Source: Kitagawia praeruptora (lineage: Eukaryota; Streptophyta; Magnoliopsida; Apiales; Apiaceae). Taken from it: 64,000 bases of DNA. This document shows, piece after piece, positions 12,205 through 24,113 of this stretch. Every line of letters starts with the position of its first letter. The first letter of the stretch is position 1. The position numbers were made by a program, and so were the translations under genes. Location: NCBI GenBank assembly GCA_037693485.1, contig CM075352.1:69318001-69382000 (forward strand), read 5' to 3'. The notes beneath the pieces are model-generated. The model saw only the letters and a program-made list of their open reading frames with translations, did not search any database and was not told the origin of the DNA.

Positions 12205-15200
12205 TGTAAGAACCCGAATTTTCGGTAGAATTAAAACTTTTTATATATTGATGAAAGAATGAACAGTGATTCCGACCTTAAGGTATTATCAGTTCTAATG
12301 AATAGATATAGATTCCAATGTTTATATGTCATAAAGAATGCAATGGTTTAACAACTCAGATTAGAATAATCTATCTCCTAGGGAAATAGGATATGGAAAT
12401 TCTAAATAGGAAAGTTATTCTCATGTCATCCAAATCAATATCTGTTATTAGTCCAGTAGTTCCGTAAAAGGGTTAAGGAACGCTCGAAAGAGAATTAGGA
12501 CACTTTTGCAATATATAAGGAATAAAAGAGAATAAAGGATGAATAGTGTTTTTGGTGGAAAGTGAGAATATTATTAGACGACGCTATATAGAAGTATTCA
12601 GAACGGATTTCTGAGTTCGTATTCATGATCCAGGGGCGAGATAAGTGTATGTAAACGATATCAGATTCAGAAAAATAGCACTTTTATTTTCTCCAAGATT
12701 TCCTTGGACACTGACAGATTTAAGGAATTAATAAAGAGGATTGAGGATTTTAAATTCAAAAAAAATATAAAGGAGGATTGAGAAAGGTTAGTATAAATAT
12801 TAAGAAGGTTTCCGGTAAAACCTTAACAAGAAATACTTGAGACATTTCTCAGAACGATCGATGAAATTGAGTAATAAACGGACAAAAGAACAAGCAGAGA
12901 GCCAAGATGCATGCATGTGCAAGAGGATAAGATCAAGTAACCAAGTTAGTTACAAGAGGAACTAGCATACTTAGAATCAAACCAAGTACTTAGCTTAAAC
13001 ACCACTAAAACTCGACATGTGTCCAAGATGATGCAAGTGATGAGCAAATCACTTTAATAAAGCTACTTTAAGCCAAGATATTATCCAAGCAAGACACTTT
13101 ATCAACTCTTATCCAAGAAACCAAGCCAAAAAGCTCTCCCCCATTTTTTTTTATCAAAAACCCGAGAGGAAAAGGGAGCTAGGATGGAGGAGGAAGAAAT
13201 GCTCATAACTTGAGTTTCCCTTGGCCAATTCGCGCGTTCTACCCGTCAAATCGAAGCCCTCGAGAAGCTCTACGCATATAGGGTAACCACTCTCCTCACC
13301 TCCTTGATTCCTATACTCGTTTTTAAGGTTTTTAAGTCAGGTGAATAGTAACCATGTTGGTGTTCTTGATTTTGTTTTGAAGATGTGATCATTTTAAAGT
13401 TATATAAGGATAATCCAAGGCTTGTTTAGTACTACCCACTCATCAAGGAAGGTATGAACATCAAGAACCCTTAGTTTTACTTTGATCTTTATGGATGTTT
13501 TGATGATTATAAGATGAGGAGATGTTAGTATGTATAGATCCATGTATTTGGAGTTGATTCTTGTTGTTCTTTTGGCCATAATCAAACTTTGATGGATATG
13601 ACTTGTCCTTGGAAGATTATGGTTTATTTTAGATGATGATCATGAGATCTTGGTATATTGGTTGTTGATTGACGTTTAGATCATGATTTTAATTTTGGGA
13701 ATCGTTAGTTTATAGCCGTCGTAATGCTCGATTTTTCAATCCCCTGTTTTGTGCATAACTTTCGGACTTAAACCCCCACTGGTTATAATCACCACTGGTC
13801 ATTGCTGTAAAGAGCTTATCTTGTAGTTTGTAGCCATATAAAAATGGTGTCGAGGCGATTTACGGTTTAGGAGATATGGTCGATTTAGTAAAAGTTGTTC
13901 GAAACCGTAGGTGCGAGTTCGTAACTTCAATTGAATTCCCTTAAATGAGTAATTCAGTTACAAAACTTGATAATTGAATATTAGAGATCATAAGGAAGGT
14001 GTGGGAGAAAACCACATGTCGAATGGATCGTTTTCCGATTTTATAAAAAATGTTCGAATCAAGGTTAAACGCGAACGAACCCCTAAAAGCATGCTTGATT
14101 ATGACTTTGGTAAATAACTTAGAAAACGGGCGATAAAACTCGTAGTACAATCTTGATTCGTAAATGAACGATCTTAATACTTACATGGCCTAAGTATGTA
14201 TCAAGTGTGGGTACAATGACATGTCGTAATAACGAACATATGCCAAATTGCATCGGCGATAAAAGAGTTACACTAAGAAGTGTATAGCGAGATAATTCGA
14301 AATCGTATTTCGACTTAAGTAGAATGTATACTTAACCTTTTTAAATATGTTAAGTGATTAATCCCGAATGCCTTGACTATTTATAGATCACCAGGCTAAC
14401 CCGGGACATGCTACCACTACCCCTACCCGCACTCGATTCCCAGGCAAGTTTCCAATACTTGGAACTGTTGTTGTGATAATATATATGATGATTGTTTTAT
14501 ACATATGCCATAGCATGCATGTCTACTTTCAAGTCTATTGATATACTTGTTCCCTGAATTGATATTGGCCTATAGACTAGATATGAATTATCAGTTATAA
14601 GCCGGATTGTCTTGTTAAGACCCTTAGTGAAGGGCGTATGATATTCCTTCATTAAATATAGACCGGGAGTCGGTATTTTGTAATATAGAGATAGTCGTGG
14701 AAACCCGGAGGGATTCCAGTGACAGTTTATTGAGGAATGTTATTTATGAACATTATTTATATTTTTCATGAAGTATTAATTACTTGGAAATTATTCGAGG
14801 AATGTTATTTGAATATTATCTCAATCGAGAAATACTACATGAATATTATTTTGAATATTCATTCGCGTTTATTTATTCGTTGAATATTATTTTAATATTC
14901 ATTTGAGCTTTAATTACTTAAATGAATATTAGTTTCGAATATTCATTTAGAGATGGATTATTTAAATGAATTATTACTTTGATATTCATTGGAATTTTAT
15001 TCATTAAATGAATATCACTTTCGGATATTCATTTGAGTTTTATGTAATTGATAAATATTATTTTAAAAGTATTCTCTAGAAGTTCTAATTACTTAAGGAA
15101 TATTATTTCGAATATTCCTTTAAGGTTTTGATTTCTAAATGAATATCATTTGGATATTTATTTAGAATATTATTTTCTAAATGAATATTATTTGGATATT

Positions 15201-17098
15201 TATTTAGAATATTATTTGTTTAATGAATATCAATTGAATATTCATTTGGGATTTATTTATTAATGAATATTATTTTGAATATTCATTTAAGATTTTATTT
15301 ACTTAATGAATATTATTTAAATTTATTTATTCGAAGTTCTATTTACTTAAGGAATATTACTTCGAATATTCCTTTAAAGTTTTGATTACCAAAAGAATAA
15401 GTTGGATAATTATTTAGAATATTATTTATTATATGAATATTATTTTCAAATATTCACTTAAGGTTTGATTTATTTAGTGAATATTATCTTAAGCATTTAT
15501 TTGAGTTTAGTTAATTAATGAATATTATTTTGAATATTCATTTAAAGAAGAGAGTTATTCAGTAAATAATTCTATATAATCATTCAAGGATTACTTACGA
15601 GCAATATTATGATGTATTCATATTCCTTAATTATTATTGATTTAATAAATATTCATGGAATATTTATTTAAATTCTTTTAAGTTCTTTTTATAATGATTC
15701 ATATTATTCAAAGATTATCTGTCACCTTCAGATATGGTGTAAAATATTTCAGAGTCTTTTATGACTATTTTATCAAGGGGAGGTTTCCAAAAACTCTATT
15801 TTCATTTAAATCTATCTTATAAGAAGATTTAAATACTCGCTCAACTTCCAAAAATATATAAGGGGACCTCACTTGAGATATGTTATTTATTGGACTACCC
15901 GGTCCTATACTTGCTAAACTATCTTGTCACTCATATCTTGATTCTTTCAAACATCGATATGAATCTGTTTGGTTACCTCCTCAACGCTCGAGGGGTAAGA
16001 ATTGATGGAACAAGTTTATATCCATTAACAAGCATTAGCTTGGGAAATATTGGTGAATTTTCCTTTCCAACTGGATACGACTACTTTGTGGAGTCCTATC
16101 AACAAGTAATATACTTGGGGAAAGGGGGAGGAACTTTACGTTTCAGAGTCATGGATGTTAAATGAACTAGGAGATGCGTAAGTGACCCAGTGGCGCCGGT
16201 CCAGCAAATGGCCCAACCGTTGGCCGAGGGGGTTCCAGAGGGCGGAAGACAAGTAAATCCGTCGGTGCTTCCTTCTACATGTAGAGAACAAGAGGTGGGG
16301 AGCATAACATGCGACTGATCATCGTGTAAATGCTATGTCTCCTGGCGCGTCAAACTCCAGTATTAGTTCATCTCTCAATGTTGGAAAGTTTCCTGCAACA
16401 TTATCATTATTGGCAGGTTTGAATAGTGTTTGAACTGGAATTGCAATATTCTTCCTGCAAGTTCCTCTATTATGAAAATTTGATAATATCTTGCTTATCT
16501 TTGACATAGCAGATATCTCTTCAAAACAACTATATTTTGAGTTACCTTGTAACTTCATCTCATACCTTATATTGGTACTACGTTCGTTAATGCATGGTAT
16601 ATGGTTTCAAAGATATTTTGGACTGTTATACATTATCACTGTTCAATTATATTTTGGTGGGCTATTGCTCACCCTTGCTTTATTTATTTATATCACAACA
16701 ACAGCTAGATCAGATGGCCGCGCAAGGCGTACCCAACATAGGCAGGTGTCAACCGTCAGAGGTTTAACTGGTGAGGTCATAGCTACCATTGCTGAGGATG
16801 CAGCTTCTGGTAGGCTAGTTGTTAGCATTTGATCATCAAATGTATTTATTATATGGCATATACCAATGGATGGCAAAGAATATGTAATGGTAAAAATTAT
16901 AATTCTTTGGGTTGTAAGAACTCAAACTTATGATTAATAATATTGATGGTTACTCTGATTTCATCTTTGGGACTATAACGGGTGTGTTTTATGTTGTTGT
17001 TTGGGTCACAAGGTTGTAAATTATATTATGTTGGTTTTGTGGATGGATATTGAGACCGTAGCGACCCGATCCCCGACCCCGGATCTGGGGGTGTTACA
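12205..17098 (+). repeat. 3' LTR of the nested gypsy element (4894 bp)
   Basis: Starts TGTAAGAACCCG and ends GGGGTGTTACA, followed by the ACCCT target duplication. Against the 5' LTR I count about twenty scattered substitutions and a few short indels, apart from the two MITEs missing here. It includes the AT palindrome array (about 14735-15550). Confidence 0.96.
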
Positions 17099-17103
17099 AC
17101 CCT

Positions 17104-18142
17104 AGTCGTGGATAGTGGATGTTCAGGACACATGACTGGAAATAAAGCCCTGCTATCAGAGTATGTGGAGAAGGCTGGCCCAAAAGTTTCCTATGGAGAT
17201 GGCAATATAGGACATACTCTGGGATATGGCAATATTAATCTTGGAAATATCATCATCACAAATGTAGCTCTGGTTCCAAGACTCAAGCATGATCTGCTTT
17301 CTATGAGTCAAATCTGTGACAGAGGATATCATGTAGATTTTCAGCCTGAATACTGTCAAGTGATCAGTAAATCTACAGGGAAAGTTGCTCTAGTTGGAAA
17401 CAGACACAATAACATCTATGAAATAAAATTGTCAACAAACTCTGGTGGCAAAGCAGTGTGTCTGTCAACAAGGATGTCCAGTGAAGAGAGTTGGAAGTGG
17501 CATAAGAAACTCACTCATTTAAATCTAAACAACATCAATGAGCTGATAAAGAATGATCTTGTGAGGGGACTTCCAAAGTCTTTGTTGAATGCAGAAGGCC
17601 TGTGTGATTCTTGTCAAAAAGCCAAACAGAGAAAAGCCTCTTTCAAAAGCAAGTCTGAATCTTCAATTGTTGATCCTTATCATCTTCTACATGTTGATCT
17701 TTTTGGACCAGTGAATGTTATGTCTCTTGGAAAGAAGAAATATGCTCTAGTCATTGTTGATGAATACACCAGATACACTTGGGTGTATTTTCTAGCAAAG
17801 AAGGATGAAACTGCATTAACTCTGGCAGAACATATAATGCAGTTGGACAAAGGGTCAAAGAATCAAGTGAAGATTATTAGAAGTGACAATGGAACTGAAT
17901 TCAGGAATTCAACAATGGAAGAATTTTGCAAGAACAAAGGAATTAAACAAGAGTTTTCTGCACCTGGCACTCCACAACAGAATGGTGTAGTTGAAAGGAA
18001 GAACAGAACTTTGATAGAAGCTGCCAGAACTATGCTTGATGAAGCAAAATTACCAACCTATTTCTGGGCAGAAGCTGTTCAAACTGCTTGTTTTACTCAG
18101 AATGCCACTCTGATCAATAAGCATGGAAAAACACCATATTGA
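17104..18142 (+). pseudogene. pol: copia pol, first part: aspartic protease, GAG-pre-integrase, integrase core
   Basis: The frame begins at the nested-element junction and is read from LVVDSGCSGHMTG, the copia aspartic protease active site (DSG). After it comes the GAG-pre-integrase HHCC module, with His in WHKKLTHL and paired Cys in LCDSCQKAK. The integrase core shows its DDE residues: Asp in HVDLFGPV, Asp in IRSDNGTEF and Glu in NGVVERKNRT. It ends at a TGA (18140-18142) after HGKTPY, where a single extra T shifts the frame. The same protein continues in another frame from about 18141. Integrase inserts the cDNA into the genome; here the polyprotein cannot be completed. Confidence 0.93.
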
Positions 18143-20393
18143 AATGGTGAGAGAAAAGAAGCCAAACCTGAAATATTTTCATATTTTTGGGTGCAAATGC
18201 TTTGTGCTGAAAACTCATCCTGAACAGTTGACCAAATTTGATCTGAAGGCAGATGAAGGAATTTTTGTTGGCTATCCACTGTCAACTAAGGCATTCAGAG
18301 TTTATAATCTGAGAACCATAGTGATCATGGAATCTATTCATGTGTCTTTTGTTGACAAGAAAATAACTGGACTTGAAGATGTCAATGACCATGATCAACT
18401 ACATTTTGAAAATGAAGATCTAATATCTGATGAAATAAACTCTGACGGATCAATTCCAACAGACTCTGTTGATACAAACTCTGAACCTCTACTGGTAAAC
18501 ACTGAAGAAATTGTTCAACCAGAACAAAGGAGAGAACCAGTTGAGGGGGAGTATGAAGGATCAAACTCTGATGATTCACATTCTGAAAGTGAATCACATG
18601 AAAAATCTGGATCAATCTCTGATGATCCACATTCTGAGCAGTCACGTTCAGGGGGAGCCTCAGAGAATGAAGAAAGACACCAAGAAAATCAGGAGAACAT
18701 GGATCGAGGGGGAGGATCAAACTCTGAGAGAAGTCAATTGCCTTCAGCTAGGAAATGGACCAAATCTCACACACCTGATTTGATCATTGGTGATCCAGAT
18801 GCAAGAGTAAGGACAAGAAGTGCAACAACAAATGAATGTCTGTTTCATGCATTCTTGTCACAAACTGAACCAAAAAAAGTTGAAGAAGCTCTTAAAGATG
18901 CTGACTGGATAACAGCAATGCAAGAAGAGTTAAATGAATTTGAGAGAAATGAAGTGTGGACACTAGTACCAAGACCCAAGAACAGATCTATTGTTGGTAC
19001 TAAATGGGTTTTCAGAAACAAAACTGATAGTGAAGGGGTTGTTACAAGAAACAAAGCCAGACTTGTGGCAAAAGGCTATTCACAGCAAGAAGGGATAGAT
19101 TATGACGAGACTTTTGCTCCGGTTGCAAGGTTGGAGGCAATAAGAATGTTTCTTGCTTATGCTTCTCACAAGAAATTCAAGGTTTTTCAGATGGATGTGA
19201 AAAGTGCTTTTCTGAATGGAAAACTTGAAGAAGAAGTGTTCGTTGAACAACCACCTGGTTTTGTAGATCCAAAATATCCAGATCATGTCTACAGGCTAGA
19301 CAAGGCACTATATGGACTTAAGCAGGCACCAAGAGCATGGTATGAAACTCTGGCTCAATTTCTTTTAGAAAGTGGATTCAACAGAGGTACAATTGATAAA
19401 ACTCTGTTTTATTTCAAATCTGGAAGTGACTTGCTTTTAGTTCAGATATATGTTGATGACATTATTTTTGGATCTACTAATGATAAACTCTGTAAGAAGT
19501 TTGCCAAACTCATGCAGTCCAGGTATCAAATGAGTATGATGGGAGAGCTTAGTTATTTTCTAGGCTTACAGGTGAAGCAAACAGATGATGGTATTTTTAT
19601 CAATCAAGCAAAATATACCAGAAATCTTCTCAAGAAATTTGGCATGCTTGACTGTTCATCTGCAACAACTCCCATGGCAACTGCAACTAAACTGGACAAA
19701 GATAAAGGGTCATCAGTAGACATGACAAGCTACAGAGGAATGATTGGCTCTCTACTCTATTTAACAGCAAGTAGACCTGATATCATGTATGCAACATGTC
19801 TGTGTGCAAGGTTTCAGGCAGATCCTAGAGAGCCACATCTAACAGTTGTGAAGAGGATTTTTAAGTATCTCAAAGGCACCTTAACTTTAGGGTTGTGGTA
19901 TCCAAGAGAATCAGATTTCAACCTACTTGGCTACTCTGATGCAGACTTTGCAGGCTGTAAAATTGACAGAAAAAGCACAAGTGGAAGTTGTCAATTTCTT
20001 GGTGACAGACTTGTTTCTTGGTACAGCAAGAAACAGAAATCAATATCCACATCTACAGCTGAAGCAGAGTATATTGCTGCTGGTAGCTGTTGTGCACAGA
20101 TTCTATGGATGAAGAATCAATTGCTGGATTATGGATTGAGGTATATCAAGATACCTATTTTCTGTGATAATCAGAGTGCTATTGCAATGACAGGTAATCC
20201 AGTACAACACTCAATGACCAAGCACATCAGCATAAGGTATCACTTTATCAGAGAGCATGTAGAGGAAGGCAACATTGAGCTCCACTTTGTGTCTACAGAT
20301 CAACAACTTGCAGATGTCTTCACCAAGCCTTTGAGTGAAGCAACATTTACAAGGTTGGTCAATGAACTAGGAATGGTCTCTGGTTTTGACTAA
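18143..20393 (+). pseudogene. pol: copia pol, second part: integrase C-terminus, reverse transcriptase, RNase H
   Basis: This continues pol after the one-base frameshift near 18140; the frame is open from 18123 to the TAA at 20391-20393. It starts with the integrase tail ([13 protein letters not shown]), then an acidic, Ser-rich linker. RT begins near [10 protein letters not shown], with the catalytic Asp in [12 protein letters not shown] and the YVDD box in [11 protein letters not shown]. The RNase H has [19 protein letters not shown] and FCDNQSAI, and ends with [19 protein letters not shown], a copia signature. Apart from the frameshift this 2.2-kb stretch is intact with all catalytic residues. 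That suggests the break is recent, or that the gypsy insertion simply stopped selection. Confidence 0.94.
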
Positions 20394-21550
20394 AAATGTT
20401 GGTTAGACTCAAAATTTTTCTTATAAGATGTGTTGCTCATTTTTCTGTGAATTGTTAAGTGCTATGTGAACTTTGTTGATTAAACTCTGTTATACATACT
20501 CTGTTAACATGTTTTTGTTTAAACACTGTTAAACTCTGTCAGCATGTCTGTGTATGTCATACACTGTTAATATGTTTGATAAACTCTGTGTATTCTGAAT
20601 TGATTTTTGTCTGGATGAAATCACCAATGAAGAAATATGTATGAAGCATGATTCTCAGTAATTAAATCAAGACTCTTTCTGAGTCACTGTGATCTAATCA
20701 GAAATTGTGCAGTAAATTAACACAGCATGATACTGTTTCATATTTATAGCATCTCTTAGTTTATTTTATCCTAAACTCTGAGTCTATGAATATTGTGTGC
20801 ATTGCCTCTCATGAATAACTTCTGATATTGATGAAATCTAAACTCTGATAGTGACACTTTGTTCCTAAGACATATGCATGGTTCTTGATGATTCCTGTTT
20901 GTACTTGTGAAAATTATAAAACTTGAGATGTGTCATTGTTGATTTTGGTGAGTACAAATTCATGTATGCACCCTGTGAGAATTTGAGCCAAATAAATGAT
21001 TGATACATCTAATATCAATCAGATTTTATTGATGTGTGATGTTCATCAGTGAGTATGTTGCTCTAGAACTTGTTTTAAACCATTTTGAGACTACATGATA
21101 TGTGTGTGCATGAAAATGATGAAGGCACTAGGATTTACCATCTTTCTCCAAACACTGTTCATAAATTCCACCCTTAGTAAACCCCTTTGAGCCTCATTAA
21201 CTGCTCCTTTTTTTTAAATTCTGATATATCAAGAGCAGTTATATTCATTTGTATATTGAAGAGCAAACAGGTGAGATTTTCTCTACAAAGAAAAGTTGAC
21301 TCAGTGAATATATATATACATAAAAAAAATGTATATATGCTGATCATCTTGTACAAACAGTGCAACTGAACACTTTGGTCTATTAAATTGTTCAGTTCGC
21401 CATTTATTCATTTAATCCATCTCTTCTCATCTGTTTGATTTTACTAAATTACACCCTTGAATAAAGTCCTTTTGATTCGTGCATATATGTACTCAAAGTA
21501 GTGTAGATTTGGTTGACATTCAAGCCTATGGTAGTATCTGCTTTTACTGA
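20394..21550 (+). other. copia 3' spacer, non-coding
   Basis: About 1.15 kb between the pol stop and the extra ORF. It is AT-rich with many short variants of AACTCTGTTAA. The small ORFs here are short and low in complexity; I see no gene or hairpin. Long spacers at this place are usual for SIRE-type elements. Confidence 0.55.
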
Positions 21551-22974
21551 TTGAAATTGAGTACAGTTGAACAGAATCAGCTTTTGCTGACTGAAAAGGT
21601 TGACTCTATTGCAAACTCTCTTGAGCTAATCACCTCTATTCTGATTCCAGATGGTGATGATGTCAAAAAGAGGGAGAGAATTGCTAGAACTAAGTGCAAG
21701 CAACCACAAACTCTGTCAAAGAGGGATCATCTGGATGAAGAAGGTGCAAATTCTGATAAGGGGTTAAGGACATGGACATGGAAGGTCTACAAGATCAAAA
21801 TCAAATTTAGTAGTGAATACAAATCTTCAGAGTACTTCTACTTCAAGGCAAAAGGATTTGTCATTCACTGACAATCCACAAACAGATGAAGAGCTAGCTA
21901 CTAAAATTTTTCGTGAAGAAAATGTTGAGGCTACACTTGAAGATATACATGCTGAAGAAAAGCTGTTGCAAGAAGAACATTTGAAGGCATTGAAGTCTAA
22001 GAAAGGAAAGAAGATTGCCAAAGCTTCAAGGCCTGCAAGAAGAAGAAGAAAAAGAAGAAGAAAAGTTGGTAAGAAAATCTTCTCTTAATGCAAAGTTAAA
22101 ACTGAAAGGGGTGATGGGTGAAGAAAGCAAGGGTAAAAAGACAGTTACAACCTCTGTTGCTACACAAGTTGTAAGTGATTCTCTACAGATTCAAAGCAAA
22201 CCTTTACCTGGGTTTTCTAGACCAAAGATTCCAGTTCAAGAACAAACAGAAGGGATTGGTGGTTATCAACATAGCATTGCTTGTTCAGGAAAGCCTCCTG
22301 GCAGGAATACTTCTGGTTTGGGTTCAAAAAGAGATTTGAGAGTTAGTAACAGTCCAAGAGATCCCTCTTTACTTGTCTCTCTTGGTTCTGGTATTATTCA
22401 AGAGAATCTGGACAAGTTGGAATCAGTTCAACTAGTTCACCAAAAGAGCTTAGATATTCACTTTCTGTTGTACTTCATGGCAGATGGAACAGTGTATAGA
22501 GTGAATGAAGATGCGATCAAGCTCAAGCTGTTTGAAGAACTTCAGTATGTTCTGTATATATTCAGAGTCAGAAATCGACGAACAGAACTCATTGCTAATT
22601 CTATAAGAGAATATATGCTGAGAGCTAAAGCCTTTACTGGATCAAACACTACTGAAGAGTATGTACTTTAATACAGAGATTGGAATGGGAACCTTGTTGA
22701 AATGAAGAAGGGAACTGCAAAGTTAAAGATAGATCTGGGTATTACAGTTCTTGATTTTAATTCTCAATCAGAAGAAGTAAAGTTCATAAGACTGGGAAAC
22801 GAAATGAGGAGAAATAAAATCTACGATCTAAGAGCTGCTATCTATCAGACTGATGAAAATGATCCTGATTTAAGAGAAATCAAGGAAGTTATGCAGAGAG
22901 AACTTGAAAATACTGAGAGAAGACTGTTGATAGATTATCTCAGAACGACACCAGATCTTGAGGAGGTTAGGTAG
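21551..22974 (+). pseudogene. extra 3' ORF of the copia element (SIRE-type additional ORF), broken
   Basis: Frame segments follow one another: 21551-21871, about 21840-22030, 22015-22671 and 22702-22974. The last two share one frame with a TAA between (22669-22671). Together they would give a protein of roughly 450 residues. It starts with a heptad-like stretch (VEQNQLLLTEKVDSIANSLE), likely a coiled coil. An acidic Glu/Lys run, a Ser/Thr-rich middle and an amphipathic C-terminus with DLRAAIYQTDENDPDL follow. SIRE-lineage copias carry an ORF here, sometimes called env-like; I see no signal peptide or membrane segment, so I do not call it an envelope. Function unknown. At least two frameshifts and a stop make it non-functional. 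Confidence 0.7.
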
Positions 22975-23118
22975 ACAGAATTTGTAAGTAATTCAAATTT
23001 TCTGTAGATTTTGATAAGTCAAGATTAAACTCTGGTTAAATGTTAAACACTGTGATTTTATTTGATTGTTTTGACATCATCAATTACTGTGAACTTGTAC
23101 ATTTTTCTAATAAACAAG

Positions 23119-23128
23119 TTGGGGGAGA
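23119..23128 (+). other. polypurine tract of the copia element
   Basis: AAGTTGGGGGAGAT directly precedes TGTTAGATA, the start of the LTR. This wording is typical of SIRE/Tork copias and fixes the LTR start. Confidence 0.88.
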
Positions 23129-23129
23129 T

Positions 23130-23709
23130 TGTTAGATATAATTGATGTGATTTAATGTCAGTGTTTAAGTGTTACATGGAAAAAGAGTTTAACTTGTTAA
23201 TGAAAGCAGTCGTAGCAGAGTTTGAGTATACGCTGACAGAAGGAAGAGCAAAAGCTGACAGAAGGAAGTGCAAACACTGATGGCTAGGAGCGCTACAGAT
23301 TTTGTTAAAGTCTGTCTACTGGAAGCGTCTACAAGTCAACAGAGATTGAATATTAATTCAAGATAAACATGGAAGCAATATCTTTAAAGATTGGATAGCT
23401 GTCAAAGAGATTGAGTTGACTTAGAAGACGTGTAGCAATTGTAATTGATATCAATTGTATAGCTTAATTATAGGAGAATCAATTAACGATTGTACGTAGC
23501 TGTATATCTTATAAATACAGTTAGGTTAATCCTAGAAGGGTATCCGTCGTGAACGAATATTATTCATTGTAACCTAAGCAGCTCTCTGTGATATTATACA
23601 TCACTGAGAGAGGAATTATTAATTCCAAACAGTTTTTAAGTACTGATCTGTGTGATCTTATTATTCTCTTATACAGTACTTGATTATATATTGTGTATTC
23701 GACCTAACA
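23130..23709 (+). repeat. 3' LTR of the copia element (580 bp)
   Basis: Starts TGTTAG just after the polypurine tract and ends CTAACA at 23709. The two ends are perfect 6-bp inverted repeats with the required TG and CA. A TATA-like CTTATAAATA (about 23508-23517) lies two thirds along. The 5' LTR is outside the window, so the end at 23709 rests on the inverted termini alone. Confidence 0.8.
23510..23517 (+). promoter_or_regulatory. TATA box in the copia LTR
   Basis: TATAAATA in TCTTATAAATACAG, with about 190 bp of LTR after it. Position and wording fit an LTR promoter. Confidence 0.55.
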
Positions 23710-24113
23710 GTGTTTATAGCTTTCTGAGTTTGTATGTTTGTGTGTATACATGTATGTATGGTTTTAGATCTTGTTGTGGTGTTTCGGTTTCCTATATAAT
23801 GTGTTTTTGGGGTTTGGGGTTTATGGATAGTCCGGATTAGTGGCTTGGTGTTAACATGGATGAGGTACCTAATCCGGATACGTGGTCGAGATATAGTGTT
23901 TAGGCTTATCCTAACTTGGTATTTCAATTTGACTCTGACTTATCACGCTAACCCGAACTATCTAGGAAATCCTTGCCCGGATTAGGTTAAAATACGAATC
24001 CGAATTATGTCCTCATGTGTCATAAATCCAGATTACTTAAAACGAAATTTGTAAATTAATATGTTTTACGAGTCCAAGGGAGAGGTTTAACCTTGTCCAT
24101 TTCTTCAGGTTTT
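23710..24113. other. spacer before the transposon-associated gene
   Basis: No gene seen. The word AATCCGGAT and close variants appear several times, as they do in the tandem array at 26562, so this stretch probably belongs to the same repeat unit as the DNA to 29008. A possible splice acceptor (TTCTTCAG) lies just before the ATG at 24114. Confidence 0.4.

Larger units (their letters stand above)
803..17098 (+). mobile_element. Ty3/gypsy (chromovirus, Tekay-like) LTR retrotransposon, non-autonomous, nested in the copia
   Basis: Both ends are exact: TGTAAG at 803 and GTTACA at 17098. The flanking 5-bp target duplication is ACCCT (798-802 and 17099-17103). Removing the insert and one ACCCT rejoins copia sequence leading into the DSGCSGHMTG protease motif. 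LTRs are 803-6381 and 12205-17098, with an iMet primer site after the first and a polypurine tract before the second. The 5.8-kb internal region keeps only one recognisable pol window (about 7565-8036). The LTRs show only about twenty substitutions over 4.9 kb by eye, so insertion is recent even though the coding region is ruined. Lineage (Tekay/Del-like) is inferred from the pol fragment and LTR ends. Confidence 0.95.
1..23709 (+). mobile_element. Ty1/copia LTR retrotransposon, 5' end outside window, interrupted by a nested gypsy element
   Basis: The element runs from before base 1 to the end of its 3' LTR at 23709 and is split by the nested element at 803-17098. The visible order is gag zinc knuckles, aspartic protease, GAG-pre-integrase, integrase, reverse transcriptase, RNase H, a further 3' ORF, polypurine tract and 3' LTR. 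Protease before integrase before RT is the copia order. The extra ORF between pol and the LTR is typical of the SIRE (Sirevirus) lineage, so that is my lineage guess. The coding frame has at least one frameshift in pol and several breaks in the 3' ORF, so this copy is dead. The 5' LTR, primer site and start of gag are not in the window, so its target duplication cannot be tested. Confidence 0.93.

Noticed and set aside
21551..22974. Retroviral envelope gene
   Set aside because: No signal peptide, transmembrane segment or furin-like site is visible; only position between pol and LTR would support it.
24093..24113. Upstream TTG-initiated extension of the transposon-associated gene
   Set aside because: Plant nuclear genes start at ATG; the first in-frame ATG is at 24114, and a splice-acceptor-like TTCTTCAG lies just before it.
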